A stretch of 64,000 nucleotides of DNA from Pseudomonas sp. MM223 (GCA_947090765.1 OX352322.1:4385501-4449500), one strand, 5' to 3'; counted from the stretch's first letter, positions 9,759 to 19,533 are shown. Notes: generated by a model from the letters alone, not told the origin. Made by a program: numbers and translations.

Positions 9759-10034
9759 ATGCTAGAACAAGAAGCAGACGACGTGATTGAGCGTGTAAGG
9801 GACTATCTGAAAAGGCACGGTGTGCTGATTGGCTATGATCCAGAGCTCCCCAGTGCTGATTTCGGGTGCGATCTGGACCACCACGTTGCTCAGGTTAGAG
9901 ATGATCCGAACAACCATGTGTTGAGTATTGCGATACACGACGAGGGCTTGTGGGCGCAGCTCCGGCAGGCGACGGTGTACCGCTGTATTGTCAGTGATTG
10001 TCGAGGAAGCTCTTCGGCATTCCTATTGCGATAG
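9759..10034 (+). CDS. short hypothetical protein
   Basis: 91 residues starting MLEQEADDVIERVRDYLKRHG, with an acidic middle (DPELPSADFGCDLDHH). No family recognised and the ribosome site is weak; a GTG at 9741 is an alternative start. The C-terminus (SDCRGSSSAFLLR) looks unnatural, so the gene may be truncated or frameshifted. It is the last possible gene before the prophage. Confidence 0.35.
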   Translation: MLEQEADDVIERVRDYLKRHGVLIGYDPELPSADFGCDLDHHVAQVRDDPNNHVLSIAIHDEGLWAQLRQATVYRCIVSDCRGSSSAFLLR

Positions 10035-10400
10035 AACCGAGAACCGATGCGTCCTATACCATTCAATACAAGCTCTAGACGTCACAAGGGGTAGTCTGCC
10101 GGCGAGACTTCCCGACCTGCAAACTGACAGCTATACGGTTCAGTAAAGTGTTGGGCGCTTATTAACTGCGCGCCGTGCCCGAGCGCAAAGCCGCCAGCGC
10201 CTTCCCCTCACAAACGAAAACGCCGCCTGAGGTTAGGTTGCTTCGTTTTCCAGTGGGTCTTTGCCCACCATGCGCAGCCTGGGCGCTGCTCGTAAGTGGC
10301 CATGCACCGGATTTTGCTTGGGACAACTGGGGCACGCAATTTTCTTCGGTGTCCCAAATTTGTCCCAAGTCGGGGGCGGGATAAAATCCGAAGGCATTAA
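10035..10400. other. non-coding chromosomal flank of the prophage
   Basis: About 370 bases with no convincing gene. A minus-strand open frame (10162-10650) crosses the attachment site and is rejected as an artefact. Confidence 0.5.
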
Positions 10401-10435
10401 AAAAGCCCCGCAATCTCAATGATTGCGGGGCTTTT
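10401..10435 (-). terminator. terminator of the original tRNA-Cys gene
   Basis: A perfect 15-bp stem (AAAAGCCCCGCAATC with its complement) and the loop TCAAT. In the tRNA orientation (minus) the stem runs into a T-run. It abuts the left attachment repeat, so before integration it would have followed the tRNA-Cys 3' end. Confidence 0.75.
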
Positions 10436-10489
10436 GAATGGTGGAGGCCGAGGTCGGAATCGAACCGGCGTAGACGGATTTGCAATCCG
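10436..10489. repeat. attL core (54-bp direct repeat, copy 1)
   Basis: Identical over 54 bases to 51645-51698. It contains the 3' part of tRNA-Cys (from the anticodon stem to CCA) plus six bases. The match stops at 10490 and before 10436. Confidence 0.93.
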
Positions 10490-10700
10490 CCCTGCATTTC
10501 CTTTAATTTCAGTAGCTTACGACAATTTCCATTCCGCATGAAAGCCTTTTTGGCTCGCCTGTAGCCCTTTAAAATCAAGGCATAGAACTTGAGTTGCGGA
10601 ACTGATTTCACCCCTCCCACGGCGTTCTGCCGACACCTACCCTCCCCCAAATCACATCATCTCGTCGCCCTGGGCTTGGCCGGCATTGCCCGGCAATATA
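10490..10700. other. left end of prophage, non-coding
   Basis: About 210 bases between the attL core and the LexA box. No gene seen. Confidence 0.5.
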
Positions 10701-10716
10701 CTGTATGCACATACAG
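10701..10716 (+). promoter_or_regulatory. LexA (SOS) box
   Basis: CTGTATGCACATACAG, a perfect CTG-N10-CAG palindrome, centred 26 bases before the start of the plus-strand gene at 10735. Confidence 0.85.
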
Positions 10717-10734
10717 CATTCTTACAGGTGCATC

Positions 10735-11016
10735 ATGAACATCGACACAACCGGCTTCGAGCACGGCATGCCGACCCAGGTCGAAATGCTCGAGCAGCAA
10801 TCCCACCTCCTGATGGCCGAGAATGACGACCTCAGGGCAAAGCTTGCCCAGGCACAGGCCAACATCGCCAAGCTGGTCGATATCAACCAAGGGCTCAACA
10901 CGCAGGTGGCCGCCGAATCGTTGCGCGCAAATGGCACAAACGTCCGCCTGGTGCAGATCGGCAACCGTCTGCGCTGTATCCATGGGATCGACATAACCAA
11001 CTGGTTTACCGACTAA
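10735..11016 (+). CDS. SOS-boxed coiled-coil protein at the left prophage end
   Basis: 93 residues. The middle (MLEQQSHLLMAENDDLRAKL onward to about residue 55) has heptad spacing typical of a coiled coil. AGGTG lies before the ATG. It runs opposite to the late operon and overlaps the end of Rz by 11 bases (convergent). With its own LexA box it should be expressed from the prophage during DNA damage, independent of CI. Function unknown. Confidence 0.75.
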   Translation: MNIDTTGFEHGMPTQVEMLEQQSHLLMAENDDLRAKLAQAQANIAKLVDINQGLNTQVAAESLRANGTNVRLVQIGNRLRCIHGIDITNWFTD

Positions 11017-11515
11017 CCTGAGTCGGTGGCGTCAGGGCATCGTACTCCCGCTCACACTGCCGGCCTGCAGCCCTGGCGAGGTCAAGTGCTGTCGCCAGCT
11101 CTCCCGCTCTTTCGTCAGCCCGTGCGAGCAGGTCGGAGAGCACCATGGCGGCGCGGGTGGCTGCCTGGCCTCGGGCGACAGCGGCGGTATCCTGGCCGGG
11201 GCAACTGACGGCGGCAGCGAACTGGCCGGCTTCACTGCGCAACCGCTGGCCAGCAGCATCGGCGCCAGCAGCGCCAGCATCAGCAATCGTCCTTTCTTCA
11301 TGCCCTTTTACCCTCGCCTCTTGCTGCGCGTCTGCGCTCCGATGTTCTTCCTGGCGCGCCGATCGCTCGCCGATCACCTCGGCCAGCCGGTCACCGCTGT
11401 CACGTTGTGCTGTTGCTTCTCCAGCTTTTGCCCGTTCTACCGAGCTGCCGTGCTGGTAGGCGGCCCAGTGGGATGCCAGCAGCACGGCAACAGCCACTAC
11501 GGCCCAGCCCTTCAT
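11006..11515 (-). CDS. Rz-like inner-membrane spanin (DUF2514 type)
   Basis: 169 residues. An N-terminal signal anchor (WAVVAVAVLLASHWAAYQHG) is followed by a long Ala/Glu/Arg-rich periplasmic helix (about 25-150) and the ending CEREYDALT. This is the layout of i-spanins, which bridge to an outer-membrane lipoprotein and fuse the membranes at the end of lysis. Its ATG overlaps the endolysin stop, and a lipoprotein frame (Rz1) lies wholly within it. Confidence 0.85.
   Translation of the reverse strand: MKGWAVVAVAVLLASHWAAYQHGSSVERAKAGEATAQRDSGDRLAEVIGERSARQEEHRSADAQQEARVKGHEERTIADAGAAGADAAGQRLRSEAGQFAAAVSCPGQDTAAVARGQAATRAAMVLSDLLARADERAGELATALDLARAAGRQCEREYDALTPPTQVSR
11032..11301 (-). CDS. 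Rz1-like outer-membrane lipoprotein spanin, nested in Rz
   Basis: 89 residues in a different frame inside the Rz gene. Lipoprotein signal with lipobox LLASGC (Cys at 21), then a Pro-rich stretch (SSLPPSVAPARIPPLSPEAR) as in o-spanins. It is expected to pair with Rz. Nested Rz/Rz1 genes are known from lambda; here the overlap is complete. Confidence 0.8.
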   Translation of the reverse strand: MKKGRLLMLALLAPMLLASGCAVKPASSLPPSVAPARIPPLSPEARQPPAPPWCSPTCSHGLTKERESWRQHLTSPGLQAGSVSGSTMP

Positions 11516-11955
11516 GCCAGCGCCCGCCGAACGCCTTCATCGATCACCTCTGCCCTGTAGGGGTTGCCGCCATTCTCGTGAACGATGATGCCCACCACTG
11601 CCTCGCGCAGAACCTGCGGCTTGGAGATGTCGATGGAGTCGCGGACGCCTACACCCAAGCGCTTGGCGATGGCCTGGGCATACGCAAGGGTATTGTTCTC
11701 GCTGGACGGCGCCCACCGGCTGATGAACTCCAGCGGAGTGTCGATACCGGGCCGGCCGACGCCGGGCATGCCGTCCTTGCCCCGGTAGTTGAGCAACAGC
11801 TTGCCCAATGCCCGGATGCCGTTCTCGGCCTGGTCGAACCGGGCAAAGCGCGGCTTGCCCACGCCTACCTCGATGCCCAGCTGGCCCTGCCAAGCATTGC
11901 GCGGGTTGAAATCGATGTTCCCGGGATTGTTGTTGCGAATGCCGCGTGCGGACAT
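11512..11955 (-). CDS. endolysin / P5-like peptidoglycan hydrolase
   Basis: 147 residues starting MSARGIRNNNPGNIDFNP. The RGIRNNNPGNI motif with a following Trp and FDQAENGIRAL is typical of phage proteins annotated as structural protein P5 or lytic enzyme. Its place directly before Rz/Rz1 supports an endolysin role. No signal peptide, so export would need the holin, whose gene is about 23 kb away. A terminator hairpin and the ribosome site GGAG lie directly upstream. Confidence 0.65.
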   Translation of the reverse strand: MSARGIRNNNPGNIDFNPRNAWQGQLGIEVGVGKPRFARFDQAENGIRALGKLLLNYRGKDGMPGVGRPGIDTPLEFISRWAPSSENNTLAYAQAIAKRLGVGVRDSIDISKPQVLREAVVGIIVHENGGNPYRAEVIDEGVRRALA

Positions 11956-11978
11956 GGGTTTTCTCCAGGCAAAAAAAT

Positions 11979-11994
11979 ACCGCCAGGTGGCGGT
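11979..11994 (-). terminator. terminator-RBS cassette before endolysin
   Basis: On the minus strand ACCGCC-ACCT-GGCGGT, an A and seven T, then GCCTGGAGAAAACCC and the ATG. Confidence 0.7.
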
Positions 11995-12012
11995 CGGTGG
12001 TTTCGGTGCAGA

Positions 12013-12462
12013 TCAGGCCGGCGGCGCGGGCCAATCGATATCGCTGGGGTAGCCTTCCTGCTCAGGCAAACGGCTGAGCGCAACGCGGTAGCGCTTCCAT
12101 TCCTTGAGTAGCGCGGCCTCGGCCTCGGTGGCCTCGTCCAGCTCGACGGCATCTTGCAGCGGGGCGATGGTTTCATCAGCGATCTTGCGCAGCCGGGCGG
12201 ACTCGGTTTGCGCTTCATCAAGAAGAATGCCGGGCAAGAAACTGGCCACTTCCTCAGCGCTCGCGGCATGCCACCCGTCGGCGCCGTAGGCTGCCTTGAT
12301 CATGCTTGCGCCGTCGGTCCACCAGGTCGCTACGGGGTTCAGGTGTGCACGGACTTCATCGGCCGTCATGGGGGATAAGCCTTCTTTGACCAAGCCCCCT
12401 TCTACATCAGCCTCTGAATAAGCGAAAACCTCATTGGTTTGAAGATCGCGGTAGTAGATCAA
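12013..12462 (-). CDS. tail fibre assembly protein
   Basis: 149 residues. Starts MIYYRDLQTNEVFAYSEAD. The C-terminal pattern ETIAPLQDAVELDEATEAE, then LLKEWKRYRVAL and a final DWPAPPA is the classic signature of Tfa/gp38-type chaperones that fold the distal tail fibre. It overlaps the end of the fibre gene by 4 bases, as chaperone-fibre pairs do. Confidence 0.9.
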   Translation of the reverse strand: MIYYRDLQTNEVFAYSEADVEGGLVKEGLSPMTADEVRAHLNPVATWWTDGASMIKAAYGADGWHAASAEEVASFLPGILLDEAQTESARLRKIADETIAPLQDAVELDEATEAEAALLKEWKRYRVALSRLPEQEGYPSDIDWPAPPA

Positions 12463-13427
12463 GACAGTTCACTCCAGTTGGTGAGGTTCGCGGTTCCCAG
12501 CGAGCTGTTGACTCGGTATGTCGAGCCAGGCGGAACGATCACATTCGCCACTCCGATATAGACTCCTGCGGCGCCTGCGTATGCTGTAAAGATGCTTATC
12601 CCATCAACGACCGCGATCAGCGCCGTGTTGACGGCAGATGCCGGACCTGCCTGCGCAGCAATCTGAATCGGTTTACCGGTGTTGTTGGTGTAAGTGGTAC
12701 CCAGGGCCCGGGAAGCGGTCACGTTCTTCCATGTCTGACCAATGCCAATTGCCTCCGACGCCTCCAGCAACCGAGACCAGCTAGTCAGCCCCCCACTTGC
12801 CGATTGCCGGAAATACACGCCGGCACCAGAGCCAGCCGCGCCGAAAGACACAGCGAGCTGCGCTCTTACGGCGGCGGACCGATAGAAGTTTATTCCCATG
12901 GGGTAAGTACCCATGCCCGACGACCAGCCGGCTGGGTTGGTTTCGGTGAACTGGAAAAGGGACGACGTTGCAAGGGACGACATGTCGCCCGTGTGGGTTG
13001 CCTGAGCGGACCCTAGCCCATAGTCCCCAGCACCCAAAGCGCCAATGCCCGACCGGGCCGTCGCCTGGGTAGTTCCGCCGGTGCCACCTTTGGCCACCGG
13101 CAACACGTTCTCGGACGCCACCGAGCCAAGACCAGCAAGCGTGGAGCCCCAGTTATTGGCGATATCGTTGAACTTGTCGGCCAGCGTCTTGGTGTAGCCC
13201 TGCACCGGCGTAATGGCATAAGCCCCGGCACTCACCGTGGCGCCTTGGTAAGCCGGCAGGATGCTTAGCACCGTAGCGCTGGCGGTGTTGGTTACTTCGT
13301 ACGAACGTCCATCAGGCCCGGTGAATGCGTCCCCCACCCTGACGTTTGCTGAAAAGTTGGTGCCGGTACCGGTCACCGTTGTTTGGCCAGCCGTGATCGC
13401 CACGGTGCCAGATCTGTACCAAGGCAT
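12459..13427 (-). CDS. tail fibre protein
   Basis: 322 residues. The N-terminus MPWYRSGTVAITAGQTTVTG, with GAYAITPVQGYTK near residue 75, is a common fibre attachment domain. The centre has the VLPVAKGGTGGTT motif of phage side-tail fibres, and the C-terminal part is Gly/Ser/Thr-rich and probably binds the host surface. The following gene encodes the fibre chaperone. Confidence 0.85.
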   Translation of the reverse strand: MPWYRSGTVAITAGQTTVTGTGTNFSANVRVGDAFTGPDGRSYEVTNTASATVLSILPAYQGATVSAGAYAITPVQGYTKTLADKFNDIANNWGSTLAGLGSVASENVLPVAKGGTGGTTQATARSGIGALGAGDYGLGSAQATHTGDMSSLATSSLFQFTETNPAGWSSGMGTYPMGINFYRSAAVRAQLAVSFGAAGSGAGVYFRQSASGGLTSWSRLLEASEAIGIGQTWKNVTASRALGTTYTNNTGKPIQIAAQAGPASAVNTALIAVVDGISIFTAYAGAAGVYIGVANVIVPPGSTYRVNSSLGTANLTNWSELS

Positions 13428-13439
13428 AGGATGCTCCGA

Positions 13440-14321
13440 TTAATTGAAGGGGAATGGCAGGTTGTCCGTCTTGATGACGAGCGCCTGCGGGTATCGATCG
13501 GTGGGGATGTCAAAGTAGCTATTGGCCGCAGTCGTGCTGTTTAGCATTGTTGTGCGGGCGGCATCGCAGGCCATGAAGTAGACCCCACCGGCAGCGCCAT
13601 AGGCACCATCCATGTGCGCCTGCATGGACGCATATGCCGGGAACGGATTGCCGGACGTTCCAGGCGACGACATGTTGTCCATGATTCCCTGCCCAAACGA
13701 CCTGGAGAACGTGGTGCTGGTCGCAAACTCGCCCGAGCCAATAGCGATGAATACACGCGCTACGCAGTAGTAAGGGCCGCTGTTGATAAAGCGCGTCGCG
13801 GACTTGGTGGCCCCCGCGAAAGGCACGCCGTACATCTTTATGCCATTCCATACCGTAGGCGTGGGCGGCGCCGGTGCACTGATCGTGTCCACAATGTTCA
13901 GCGGGTACTGCAGGGAGTTGAAGGTCAGCGCGCCGGATTCGTCGTAGCACTTCAAGCCCGCGCCGCTCAGCGAGTTGCGCATGGTGTCGAAGTAATAGAA
14001 CTTCGTGGAAGGGCTGGCCCCGATGAAGTAGAACGTCGTGGTATCACCCGATTTTGAGGAGCCGCAAGAGATTCCCGGCCCCGTGATGAACACCATGGGC
14101 GCCACGGCCCCCGTCACGCTAAAGCCGTGGATGGCATCCGCAATCGTTGACTCTGAATAACTGCTGCCTTCATTCGGCGGAAGCTGGGCGGAGCGATGGT
14201 AGAGGCGTGGCCAATTGAGCTGGAACGAGAGGTAACCGCTTTTCAGTAGCCCGTAGGTGATCTTTTCGGTGTCGAACAGGAGCTGCCCATTCTCCTTGTA
14301 AACTTTAAGGCCCGCTGGCAT
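13440..14321 (-). CDS. tail-tip associated protein, unknown
   Basis: 293 residues from MPAGLKVYKENGQLLFDTEK. Its first residues resemble the start of the next gene upstream (MTAGLRVYDPSGLSLLD), so the two share an N-terminal module. The rest is Gly/Ser/Phe-rich with no catalytic motif seen. The start codon overlaps the upstream stop (TGATG). Position between J and the fibre suggests a tip or fibre-network component. Confidence 0.65.
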   Translation of the reverse strand: MPAGLKVYKENGQLLFDTEKITYGLLKSGYLSFQLNWPRLYHRSAQLPPNEGSSYSESTIADAIHGFSVTGAVAPMVFITGPGISCGSSKSGDTTTFYFIGASPSTKFYYFDTMRNSLSGAGLKCYDESGALTFNSLQYPLNIVDTISAPAPPTPTVWNGIKMYGVPFAGATKSATRFINSGPYYCVARVFIAIGSGEFATSTTFSRSFGQGIMDNMSSPGTSGNPFPAYASMQAHMDGAYGAAGGVYFMACDAARTTMLNSTTAANSYFDIPTDRYPQALVIKTDNLPFPFN

Positions 14322-14635
14322 CAGTAATACCCATAGTGAATACGGCAGTTGAGCGAGTAGAAGCCCCAGCCGCCGGCATAGGCGTACTGCCACGACAGCG
14401 TGGCAGCAGACGCCCCGACAGCAAGGGTCACCCCGGGTCGCTTGCCGAGGTACTTGTTCTGAGCGGAAAGCTCGGTGATGGCGTAGAACAGCGTCTTGCC
14501 AGCCGGCGGTAACGGAATCGAGAGCGACCCATTGGCCGCCCCCGTGTCCACATACCCCATCATCTGGCTGATCGAACTGGTCATGTCCAACAGCGAAAGC
14601 CCGCTCGGGTCGTAGACCCTGAGGCCGGCCGTCAT
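14321..14635 (-). CDS. tail-tip associated protein, DUF6453-like
   Basis: 104 residues, MTAGLRVYDPSGLSLLDMTS. It has a compact beta-rich look with SLSIPLPPAGKTLFYAIT and WGFYSLNCRIHYGYY. It shares its N-terminal motif with the next gene. Its start overlaps the stop of J. Confidence 0.65.
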   Translation of the reverse strand: MTAGLRVYDPSGLSLLDMTSSISQMMGYVDTGAANGSLSIPLPPAGKTLFYAITELSAQNKYLGKRPGVTLAVGASAATLSWQYAYAGGWGFYSLNCRIHYGYY

Positions 14636-17600
14636 ACGTTCACTCCCAGGTCAATCGCCAAGTTGCCGTTGGCGTGGTAGATGCGCAGGCGCTGGTTGTT
14701 GATCAACAAGCGGCCCTGCCCCGCTACCGTCCCGTTGATCTCGAACGTCCCGCTCTTGTTCAAGATCCAGCCCATCTGGCCAGCGACGTAGTTGGTCGAA
14801 CTGATGTAACTGCCGATCTTGGCGTTCGTGATGGTGCCGTCTTGAATGAAGGCGTCATTCATGAACACCTGGCCGCCCTGTACCGCGAACGGTGACGAGA
14901 GCACGCCGTTGATGCCGTTGACCACAGCGAACCGGTCGGCCGACACCAGGAACTGGCTCTGCAACCCTGCCGGGCCGTTCTCGATACCAAGGCCGATGCC
15001 GGCGGCCACGTACTGGTCCTGAGCATTGACCTGCATCTTGACCGACCACATGGTGCTGGCTTTGTTGTCGAGTGCTGCCACGGCCTGACTGGTCACTTGC
15101 ACCGCAGCGCTGGTCTTCTGGACTTCGATGTTGGTTTTGCCAATCTCGCCATTGGTCTTGTCCAGCCCAGAATTGAACGACACTTCCAAGGTCTCGGTTT
15201 TCTTCGCCTGAGCGTCGATTGCCGTGGCCCGCGTCTTCGATTCCTCGGCGATCTTGGCCGTGCTTTCCCAGCCCTTAAGTGCCGCGGCCAGCTCCCCTCG
15301 CCATTGTCGTCCCGACCGGTCGTGTACACCGCCTCGATATTGGTGCGCAGCGAGGTAACCGCCTGATTGGTATCCGCCTGGGCCTGCTCTACGCTCTGGA
15401 TCTTGCTGGCGTTCTGATCCACTTTGGCACTGACGGTCTCAACCACCTGGCCAATCGCCTGATCACCGTTTGCACGGGCGGTGGCCTCGTTCTCGATGGC
15501 GGCTTCACGCGCTTGACGCTCACCCGTTACCGCGTTGCCCCGATCAACTTTCTCTTGGTCAAGCGCCTGGTTAGTGCTGTCGACCCGGGCATTCACCGAC
15601 TGGAGGCGCGATGCAGTCGAGCTCTCGTTGTTGGTAACCGTGTTCTCCAGTTGCGAAATGCTCGCGGTGTTGCCACCCACCTTGGCGTTGACCTCGGCGA
15701 AGCGACTGGCCGTGGCGGTTTCATTGGTGGCCACCGTGCGCTCCAGCAATCGCACATTCGCGGTGTTGCCATCGACGCGGGACTCCACCACCACCAGCCT
15801 GGTGGCCGTGGCTTCGTTCTGGGTGGCGCGAGTGCGAGTCTCTTCCGATACCTTGGCCAAGGTATCCCACCCGCGCAGCGCGTCAGTCAGCGCGCCCTCA
15901 CCATTGTCATCGCGATAGGCCGACTGGACTGCCTGGAGCATGCCGGCGTTTACCGCCACCTTCCCGTCCACAGTCGCAATGTCAGTGGTGTTCTTGGTTA
16001 CCGCCTGTGCCAGGCCATTCACCGTCGACGATATACTGCCGATATCAACCCAGTAGGTCGGGTTCGGCGGCGCATTGCTGCCATTAGCAGCCGCAGGCAC
16101 AGCCGCAATGGCCATGTACAAGCGCTGACCTTTGCGCACTGAATCATCCTTGGCATAGGCTTTGGTCGCCAGGTACTCAAGCGGGTCCGGCAGATCGTTG
16201 ATCAGGTCCTCCAGTTCCTGTTTGGCCGCATCGATACGGCCATTGACCGACCCCGGGCCTTCACCGGAAATTTTCTCGATCTCGGTCAGCAGGTCCTGCC
16301 CCAGCTCGCTCTCGGTGATTTGACCGCTGATGAGCTCAAGCACCGGACTGGCGTCCGATCCCGACTGGCCAAGAACGCCGCTACCGGCCGGGTACCACGG
16401 GCCGATGTTGCCGGTTCGGTCCACCAGGCGCGCCCAGAAGAAGAACGACACGCCGGCCTTCAGCCCCTGCATCACGTACTCGGTTTGCGGGTAGGCCAGG
16501 TCGGCGAGCTTGGTGGCCTTGCTACGGTCGTTGGCGGCTCCGTACCAAAGCTCAGTCCGTTGCGTGTCCTCCGCGCCCGGCGGGATTCCCCATTTCAACG
16601 AGATGCCAAAGACTATCGAGGTGGCCGTCAGGTAAGTGACTGCCGGCGGCAATCCTTCTTTACCCTTTAGCTGGGTCAGGATCGAATCCCGCCAGATCGA
16701 CGTGATATCAAAAGCGCTGACAGCGCGGACCCTGGCTAAGTACGCACCGGCATAGATGCCTACCACGTCGACAGATGTGGTACCTGTCCTCTGGAGGCGT
16801 ATCCAGTTGCCGTTGTCTTTACGCCATTCCACGTCGTAAGCGACAGCGCCCTGCACCGCTGGCCAGGCGATGGTCATGGTACTGACGGCGATGCCCTGGC
16901 TCACGGCGTGAGCCGAAGTCAGCGTGACACTGGCCGGCGGCGGCACGGTCGTGAGCGGGATGACGCTGATCGGGCGTTCGTCCAACTTAGCGCCAGTGTC
17001 GATGGCTGCGAACTTGCTCGGGTTGAATTCAAGCGCGGTGATCTCGTACTCGCCCTCCTGAGTGCGAGTGGTCTTCAGTACCCGGAACTGCTGCACTGCC
17101 AGGTCGTCGTAGTCGATCGCCCACTGCAGTTCCGGCTCTGGCTGCACACTGTAGGCGGTGGTCACGGTCACCGCCCGACCATTCACCGACTGCACGGTAC
17201 GCGCCTGGGCGCTGCCATTGGGCAGGTTCAAGATCAGACGATCGCCGGCCTTGATCGGCGTATCACGGTCAAGAGTCACCACGCGGCCGGCAACTGCCGA
17301 TATCCGCCCACCGTTCGGGCGGCCGGCCGGCAGTTCATCAGCCACAGGGATGACGTAGCCAGGCAGCGGAATGCGACCCTCCATGCCAGTCTTGAAGGTG
17401 ACGGTGCGGTCCTGGTTGTTGCTCAACAGCGCCCACTTGCCGCGGCGCTGGGCCTCGGAAGCACGGGTGCAGCCAATGGCCGAGATCTCGATGGGTCGGT
17501 CGCGGAACCGGCGCTGCAAAGCCAGGTCAGTAACCGGTATGGCGTCGGTGTCGTAGTTGTTGGCCGGATTGTCATAGCTGACCAAGGCCCGGCTGTAATG

Positions 17601-18809
17601 GGTGCTGCGTTCGGCGCCGCCATACACGAAGTCGCCGTCGATGACGTTCGATCTGGTGAAGACGTAGTCGATGTCCTGCGCGCGTGGCATGTCCGCCTGC
17701 ATGAACAGCGAACCGTGGGCCCAGTACACCATGCCCCGGTAGATCGCCGACAGGTCGCGCAGCAGGGTCCAGGCCTCAGCGCGGCCCTGCAGGTTCATAT
17801 CGCACAGAAAGCGAGGCTCTTGGCCACCCTGCCCGTTCGGCACCAACTGGTCGCAGTACTGAGCGATGCGGTACATCTCCCATTTGTCGACCATCCACGA
17901 CTTGATGCGCTTGCCCAGGCCGAAACGGTCTTCCACGCACAGGCCGTAGGTCACGAATGCGGGGTTGTTGGTCCAGGCCTGCTTGAAGGTGCCATCCCAT
18001 ACGCCGGTGTAGGTGCGGGTCACTGGGTCGTAGTTGCTCGGTACCGGCCAGCGCTTGGCCTTGCACTTAACAGTCACCGCAGGGATGTTCTGGAACTGCT
18101 GAGCGTCGAACTCGATGTACAGCAGCGCGGTGTTCGGGTACCGCAGCTTCTGGTCGATGATCTCGGTGTAGCCGGCGATGGTCATCGTGTCGGCCACGGT
18201 GCCGCTGTTGGCGTTCGGAGTGATCCGGCGCACACGCAACATCCAGCCAGAGGTCGCCTTCGGCAGGTTGACGCGTACGGAGCGCTGGTAGCCGTTGGTG
18301 GTTTTACCGTCCACCGCGCCCAGGCTTGCCTCAACATATGCGCCGCCATCGGTGGCGATATCGATCGCGTACTCAATGCGGTAGCCGTTGGTGTTGCCGC
18401 TGCTGTCCTGCTGCGCCAGGCGAGGCCAGGACATGCGAACGCGAACGGCCGACAGCTGGGTGTTGCTCAGGGCGCGGGTGAATGGGTTGTCGCTGCGCAG
18501 CTCAACGTTGACAGTGGTTTCGTTCTCGATCGAGGGAATGCCCTGGATGTACTCCTGCTCCACGGAGCCTGGGCGCCACTCCCACCTCACGCTTGGGAAG
18601 TTCACATTGCCGCCGGCATCCATAATCGGTGTGTTGTCGAGATAGATGTCGCGCTCAGTTGGCACGCCATCGAACTCGCCCTCGCCCACAGCCAGCAGGA
18701 TCTTAGCGATGTTCGTCGATTGCAGGCTGTCCGGAGCCTCGACGGGAGTTTTCGGCTTGCTGTCACCGCCCTTGGCGCCGCTGATGTTTAGGTGAGCTGC
18801 TGCGCCCAT
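14632..18809 (-). pseudogene. central tail fibre / host-specificity protein J, frameshifted as given
   Basis: The start is the ATG after GGAGGAAAGC. The first reading frame runs about 1,175 residues with the J-type tail-tip domain (about 30-600), fibronectin-III-like modules (about 625-830), then long coiled-coil repeats. Near 15294-15297 it shifts into nonsense, while the correct C-terminus continues in the next frame to 14632. The sequence RDDNGEGALTDALRGWDTL occurs earlier in the protein, and its second copy is broken exactly here; adding one base to the run of four restores GEGELAAALKGWEST. Restored length is 1,392 residues. J recognises the host receptor. Confidence 0.85.
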
Positions 18810-18831
18810 GCTTTCCTCCGGGCAATAAAAA

Positions 18832-18847
18832 ACCACCCGGAGGCGGT
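18832..18847 (-). terminator. terminator-RBS cassette before J
   Basis: On the minus strand ACCGCC-TCCG-GGTGGT, a T-run, then ATTGCCCGGAGGAAAGC and the J start. Confidence 0.7.
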
Positions 18848-18865
18848 CTGTTCACTGAATCGGCC

Positions 18866-19477
18866 CTAGGCCTTGTCTTGCGCCTCGATGGAGGCAGAGA
18901 TAATCGCCCCGCCCCAGCGGCGCTCGCCGATACAGATCGGGACAGGGTTGCCGCTGGCTGTGGTGTTTTTGGCTGAGCCGAAAGCGTAACTTGGCAGGTT
19001 TTCTGGTGCTGCGCTCTGGGAGAGGCCGCCGGCCTGGGGGCTGAGCATCTGGATTACGCCGCCAATCATCATGACCGCGCCAGCCTGATAGAGGAACGGT
19101 GATGCCCCGGCGAAAGGCGTGAAGGACAGCGCAAATGCAGTCGCGATCAAGACTGCCCCAATGACTGTTTGAAGAGCCCCCCCGCGCTTGTGCCCTTCCG
19201 CAATAGGAACTATCCGGACTTCCCGCACCCCACCTCGGTCGAACTCGCTCTCTCCAACGTTCTGGCCATTACGGAAAATGGCGAACCTCATCCCCAGGCG
19301 ATCTAGCCGTTTTATTTCTTCATCAAAGCCAGGCAGCGTAGCGCTGAGAGCTCTACACGCATCTCTGAAGCTTCTTACGTCCAGAAGCCGGCGATGCACT
19401 CTGCCGAACTGCCTAGCGAGAGGACCAGACAGTTTGATTATTGTCATTGGCTCATAATGAGCGGCTGTTGCTGCCAT
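18866..19477 (-). CDS. tail assembly protein I
   Basis: 203 residues from MAATAAHYEPMTIIKLSGPL. The N-terminal ubiquitin-like part and the C-terminal hydrophobic stretch (GAVLIATAFALSFTPFAG and YQAGAVMMIGGVIQML) followed by a Ser/Ala/Pro tail are those of lambda gpI. It works with K at the tail tip during assembly. The frame is open upstream through the hairpin, but GGAG and the hairpin place the start at 19477. Confidence 0.88.
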   Translation of the reverse strand: MAATAAHYEPMTIIKLSGPLARQFGRVHRRLLDVRSFRDACRALSATLPGFDEEIKRLDRLGMRFAIFRNGQNVGESEFDRGGVREVRIVPIAEGHKRGGALQTVIGAVLIATAFALSFTPFAGASPFLYQAGAVMMIGGVIQMLSPQAGGLSQSAAPENLPSYAFGSAKNTTASGNPVPICIGERRWGGAIISASIEAQDKA

Positions 19478-19499
19478 GCTTTTCTCCAGGCAATAAAAA

Positions 19500-19515
19500 A
19501 CCGCCCGAAGGCGGT
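19500..19515 (-). terminator. terminator-RBS cassette before I
   Basis: On the minus strand ACCGCC-TTCG-GGCGGT, a T-run, then ATTGCCTGGAGAAAAGC and the ATG of I. Confidence 0.75.
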
Positions 19516-19533
19516 TCATGTTTCAGGATTGGA

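Noticed and set aside
10162..10650. Minus-strand open frame across attL
   Set aside because: It runs through the tRNA fragment and terminator hairpin; the residues QIRLRRFDSDLGLHHSKAP are a translation of the tRNA repeat and also appear at attR.
16908..18791. 627-residue plus-strand open frame
   Set aside because: Antisense to J; composition is that of a GC-rich shadow frame, no ribosome site, no known motif.
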